The notes beneath the pieces are model-generated. The model was not told the DNA's origin. It made no database searches and was given only the letters and a program-made list of their open reading frames with translations. A stretch of DNA of 64,000 nt. Origin: Taibaiella chishuiensis. Its GTDB lineage: Bacteria; Bacteroidota; Bacteroidia; Chitinophagales; Chitinophagaceae. Where the stretch lies: NCBI RefSeq assembly GCF_003014535.1, contig NZ_PYGD01000002.1:558001-622000 (forward strand), given 5' to 3'. The translations under genes and the position numbers were made by a program. Below, in pieces: positions 60,720 through 64,000 of this stretch. Positions within the stretch are counted from its first letter, which is position 1. Every line of letters starts with the position of its first letter.

Positions 60720-62987
60720 ATGATACAACACTACACTGCAAGGCTCGCAGCCCTTGCTATAGCTTTTCTTGTGTCCTATAGCCTCGCGGCGCATACCGGT
60801 AGCGTAAGGGGTATTGTCCTGGATGGCAAGACCGGTAAGCCTCTTGATGGCGCCAATATATACCTGTTACCCGATCAAAGCAGCTCGGTAAGCAATACCT
60901 TCGGGCAGTTCCTGCTGCGTAATGTATCGCCGGGACCGTATACCGTGTCTGTGGGGCATATCGGCTATGAAACGGCCACGCAATCCGTAGTCGTAGAAGA
61001 CGGCATATCCGTCGATATATCCATAACATTGATCGCATCAGATATCAGGTTGAACGAGGTTACGATTAATTCGGTAAAGGCCCAGCCTTTCAGCAGTATA
61101 AGCGATGTAGATCTGAAGCTGCGCCCGCTCAATACGTCGCAGGACTTTATGCGGCTTATTCCCGGCTTATTTACCGCCCAGCACCAGGGCGGCGGCAAGG
61201 CGGAGCAGATGTTCCTGAGAGGTTTCGATATCGACCATGGTACGGATATCAATGTATCGGTAGACGATATGCCGGTCAATATGGTTTCGCATGCGCATGG
61301 CCAGGGCTACGCCGATCTTCATTTCCTGATCCCGGAATTGGTAAAACGCATTGACTTCGGTAAAGGGCCTTACCAATTGGATAAAGGTAATTTTGCTACC
61401 GCAGGGTTTGCGGCTTTTAAAACCTTCGATGAACTTGATAACAGTTTTGTAAAGCTGGAAGGGGGTATGTATGGTTATTGCCGCACGGTAGCCGGCATTA
61501 ACCTGCTCAATAGCAGCCATGGGGATGGGAAAACCAGCGCTTACCTTGCCGGCGAATACAGCTATAACCGGGGCTATTTCGATGCTCCCCAAAATTTTAA
61601 CCGGCTTAATCTTACCGGTAAATTCACAACCTTGCTGTCGGCCGGCAAACAGCTGAGTATTACCCTGTCTGCGTTTCGCAGTGGCTGGGAGGCTTCCGGC
61701 CAGATACCGGAGCGGGCTGTCAGGGAGGGGATCATCGGGCGGTTTGGCGAATTGGACCGCGAAGGAGGCAATACGAGCCGTTATAACATGAATGTGCAAT
61801 ACCTGCAATCGATAAATGAGCATAGCCTGTTTAAAAGCAATGTCTATGTGTGTTACTATGATTTCGACCTGAGTTCCAATTTTACTTTTTTTCTGAAGGA
61901 CCCGCTAAACGGCGATCAGATCAGGCAGCGCGAAAAGCGCCTGCTGGCAGGATACAATGCACGGTATGTAAACGATTATCATCTCGGACCGTTCAAAACC
62001 ACTACCGAAGCGGGTTTGGGCTTCCGCCTGGACAATACCCGCAATTCAGAATTGAGTCATACCCTGAACAGCGATATTGTGCTCGAACGACTGGCCTTTG
62101 GCGATATCAGCGAAGCCAATTTTTATGGTTATGCAGGTCAGACCCTATACCTGCTGCCCCAGCTGGTATTCAATGCCGGGTTGCGTATGGACTATTTTGT
62201 GAATGCTTACAACAACAAGCTGCCATCGGAGGCCATGCGCAGCAGCTATACGACCCGGGGGCTTAGTCCCAAGGCTGGCCTGTATTATAACTTCAGTAAT
62301 TCTGCCCGGCTCTATATCAACTACGGTACCGGTTTTCACAGTAATGATACCCGGGTAGTTGTTGCACAGCAGGGTAAAGATGTGCTGCCCATGGCGCATT
62401 CATTCGATCTTGGCACGGTAGTCAAGCCTCACCCGAGGCTATTGCTCTCTGCTGCCCTGTGGATGCTCGATCTGCAGCAGGAGTTTGTTTATGTCGGCGA
62501 TGAAGCTATCGTAGAGCCCAGTGGCAGAACGCGCCGGTTGGGTATGGATATTTCCCTGCGTTATGAATTTTTGAAATATCTCTTTCTTGATGCAGATATT
62601 AACTATGCGCATGCCCGTGCCAGGGATGAAGCCGAAGGCAGCAATTATATCCCATTGGCGGCAAGGCTTACCTCTATTGGTGGCCTTACATACCGCAAAG
62701 GCGCATGGGGGGCGAGCCTGCGTTATCGCCATTTGGGCAATCGCCCGGCAAACGAAGATAATAGCGTTGTTGCTAAAGGTTATACCGTATTTGATGCTGC
62801 CCTTAATTATTCCCTGCGGTCGTTTGAGTTCGGCCTCCAGGCGCAGAATGTTTTCAACACTGCATGGAACGAAGCCCAGTTTGATACCCAATCACGTTTA
62901 CGCGATGAAGTAATGCCGGTTTCCGAAATTCATTTTACCCCCGGAACACCTTTTTTTGTGAAACTGACGGCTATGTATAAATTCTGA
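60720..62987 (+). CDS. TonB-dependent outer-membrane receptor
   Basis: A 755-residue outer-membrane transporter. Signal peptide ~1-23, then a carboxypeptidase-regulatory-like domain (~27-110: GSVRGIVLDGKTGKPLDGANIYLL). The plug (~120-235) includes FMRLIPGLFTAQHQGGGKAEQMFLRGFDIDHGTD and the histidine-rich MVSHAHGQGYADLHFLIPE. A 22-strand-type barrel ends in an aromatic residue (FFVKLTAMYKF). SusD is absent, so it is not a Sus-type glycan system. The histidine-rich plug and the HupE neighbour suggest a metal or metal-complex substrate; this is inference. Confidence 0.93.
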   Translation: MIQHYTARLAALAIAFLVSYSLAAHTGSVRGIVLDGKTGKPLDGANIYLLPDQSSSVSNTFGQFLLRNVSPGPYTVSVGHIGYETATQSVVVEDGISVDISITLIASDIRLNEVTINSVKAQPFSSISDVDLKLRPLNTSQDFMRLIPGLFTAQHQGGGKAEQMFLRGFDIDHGTDINVSVDDMPVNMVSHAHGQGYADLHFLIPELVKRIDFGKGPYQLDKGNFATAGFAAFKTFDELDNSFVKLEGGMYGYCRTVAGINLLNSSHGDGKTSAYLAGEYSYNRGYFDAPQNFNRLNLTGKFTTLLSAGKQLSITLSAFRSGWEASGQIPERAVREGIIGRFGELDREGGNTSRYNMNVQYLQSINEHSLFKSNVYVCYYDFDLSSNFTFFLKDPLNGDQIRQREKRLLAGYNARYVNDYHLGPFKTTTEAGLGFRLDNTRNSELSHTLNSDIVLERLAFGDISEANFYGYAGQTLYLLPQLVFNAGLRMDYFVNAYNNKLPSEAMRSSYTTRGLSPKAGLYYNFSNSARLYINYGTGFHSNDTRVVVAQQGKDVLPMAHSFDLGTVVKPHPRLLLSAALWMLDLQQEFVYVGDEAIVEPSGRTRRLGMDISLRYEFLKYLFLDADINYAHARARDEAEGSNYIPLAARLTSIGGLTYRKGAWGASLRYRHLGNRPANEDNSVVAKGYTVFDAALNYSLRSFEFGLQAQNVFNTAWNEAQFDTQSRLRDEVMPVSEIHFTPGTPFFVKLTAMYKF

Positions 62988-63019
62988 TACTTCCCTGTTC
63001 GTAGCGTTCGGTTATGAAC

Positions 63020-63928
63020 CTAGTGCGCCGCCAGCCGGCTTTCCGGCGGGGTCAGGTTCAGCGTGTCAATCAGGTCGCCGGTAAAGCGTGCGTTCCGGGG
63101 CAGGCCTTTACGGGATATGTCGGGCACCGGGCCGGTAAAATAAACCAGGGCTTTACCAGCCTGGCGGCAGGTCATCTTGCAGAATCCTGTAAAGCCTTCC
63201 TGCAGGGCAGCCGTAGTTACACCGGTTACAATGGCATCGGGACTGCTTATCGAAAAGATTCTTTCCAGGCTTTCGAAGGGCACCGATTGTCCCAGGTATA
63301 TGGTCCTGTATCCTCTTTTGCGGAAGGCATAGTTATAAAAAAGCAGGGCGATCTCATGAAGCTCGCCTTCCGGGAGGAACAGCACGATAGTCTGTACACC
63401 CGGCAGCGGATCGTAACGCATCTTTTCTGTTGCGTAAATGATCTTTGATTTTACCAGGTTGGAGAAAAAATGTTCCTGTGCAGGATTTATAGTGCCGCAC
63501 TGCCACATCAGGCCGACGCGTTGAAAGAAGGGGAATACCGTATCGATGATAGCCTGCTCGAAACCTTCCTTCTTCACCAGGTTTTCGAATACTTTATTAA
63601 ACAGTATCTCATCCATCTCCAGCAGGCTCATCAGCAACCGTTCATTCCGGCTATCCGTTTCGGGAAGCAGTATCGAACTTACCTTTTCCGAAAGTGCTGT
63701 AGCGGGCAGGGCACTTAATTCCGAGATCTTATGGCCGGTTTTGATCAGTAAGCTGATATTAAGCAGCTTCTTCAGGTCTTCGTTGCTGTAGTAGCGGATA
63801 TTGGTGTCTGTCCTGCGTGGTGTGAAAACCTTGTAGCGTTTCTCCCATATCCTTATCGTATGTGCCTTTACCCCGGAAAGGCTTTCCAGGTCGCTGATCG
63901 AATAGGCTGATGAATGTTCTGTTTCCAT
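63020..63928 (-). CDS. MerR-type regulator with CarH-like B12-binding domain
   Basis: A 302-residue regulator. The N-terminal MerR helix-turn-helix is YSISDLESLSGVKAHTIRIWEKRYKVFTPRRTDTNIRYYSNEDLKKLL. A B12-binding four-helix region follows with the Wx9EH motif of the CarH/LitR photoreceptors (W142, E152, H153 in MWQCGTINPAQEHFFS). The Rossmann-like domain carries E189-L-H191-E-I-A, close to the ExHxxG cobalamin-ligand motif with Ala for the final Gly. It may sense adenosylcobalamin and light. The ATG at 63928 is used, as a -7 box covers the longer TTG start at 63979. Convergent with the TonB gene. Confidence 0.92.
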   Translation of the reverse strand: METEHSSAYSISDLESLSGVKAHTIRIWEKRYKVFTPRRTDTNIRYYSNEDLKKLLNISLLIKTGHKISELSALPATALSEKVSSILLPETDSRNERLLMSLLEMDEILFNKVFENLVKKEGFEQAIIDTVFPFFQRVGLMWQCGTINPAQEHFFSNLVKSKIIYATEKMRYDPLPGVQTIVLFLPEGELHEIALLFYNYAFRKRGYRTIYLGQSVPFESLERIFSISSPDAIVTGVTTAALQEGFTGFCKMTCRQAGKALVYFTGPVPDISRKGLPRNARFTGDLIDTLNLTPPESRLAAH

Positions 63929-63976
63929 TCCCTTGTTTAATTCCGGGCGCCTTTGCCTCGAAGGGCCCCTGAACCG

Positions 63977-63984
63977 CAAATTTA
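63977..63984 (-). promoter_or_regulatory. -7 promoter element of the MerR-type regulator gene
   Basis: Minus-strand TAAATTTG, exact consensus, 48 bases upstream of the ATG at 63928; the -33 region lies outside the window. Confidence 0.5.
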
Positions 63985-64000
63985 AGATTATTTATTCTTG

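Overview
The window looks like a chromosomal segment of a Bacteroidota bacterium, most likely order Chitinophagales (Chitinophaga/Taibaiella-like). The evidence is about ten proteins ending in type IX secretion (T9SS) sorting domains, a PorP/SprF protein, a carboxypeptidase-regulatory-like TonB receptor, LytS/LytTR and propeller-type sensor kinases, many AraC regulators, and start regions lacking Shine-Dalgarno sequences but preceded by the Bacteroidota -7 box TAnnTTTG. Base composition is near 50% GC. I found no tRNA, rRNA, CRISPR array, transposase or prophage gene.

Layout. (1) 1-2.3 kb: the 3' part of sdhA, then sdhB. (2) 2.8-20.8 kb: two secreted T9SS proteins within a region rich in regulators and oxidoreductases. 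It holds six AraC-family regulators, three SDR dehydrogenases and one aldo/keto reductase, several as neighbouring pairs. Also here are a GNAT, a serine hydrolase, a PNPOx-like protein, an HD hydrolase and a small double-glycine-leader peptide. (3) 21.5-28.1 kb: four T9SS cargo proteins in a row (SGNH hydrolase, propeller-like repeat protein, a small secreted protein, a coiled-coil protein). (4) 28.4-32.5 kb: a class I lanthipeptide-like precursor downstream of a LytTR response regulator and a propeller histidine kinase, with no lanthionine synthetase in the window. (5) 32.7-38.6 kb: WYL regulator, RidA-like, YdeI-like, a lipoprotein, an SseB-like protein and a MORN-repeat/hydrolase fusion. 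(6) 39-47.2 kb: a C10 cysteine protease, a LuxR-type response regulator with a TPR histidine kinase, two small unknown proteins and a large type-B T9SS adhesin-like protein. (7) 47.3-52.9 kb: DUF1275, YjdM, a block of short AT-rich repeats, an XRE protein, then a compact cluster of two GcvH-like proteins around a methyltransferase, divergent from a Crp/Fnr regulator, followed by DUF983 and a TlpA-like thioredoxin. (8) 53.1-64 kb: PorP/SprF, then two tandem DUF4331 proteins, a TPR lipoprotein, a HupE/UreJ-type membrane protein and a TonB-dependent receptor, ending against a convergent MerR-type regulator with a CarH-like B12-binding domain.

How they work together. The secreted proteins depend on the T9SS, of which PorP/SprF is the only component present here. 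The DUF4331-TPR-HupE-TonB genes read as one envelope uptake or handling system of unknown substrate; a metal is the most reasonable guess. The GcvH-like/methyltransferase genes look like a second uncharacterised module. Many start codons were set by finding a -7 box inside the upstream part of the longest reading frame.
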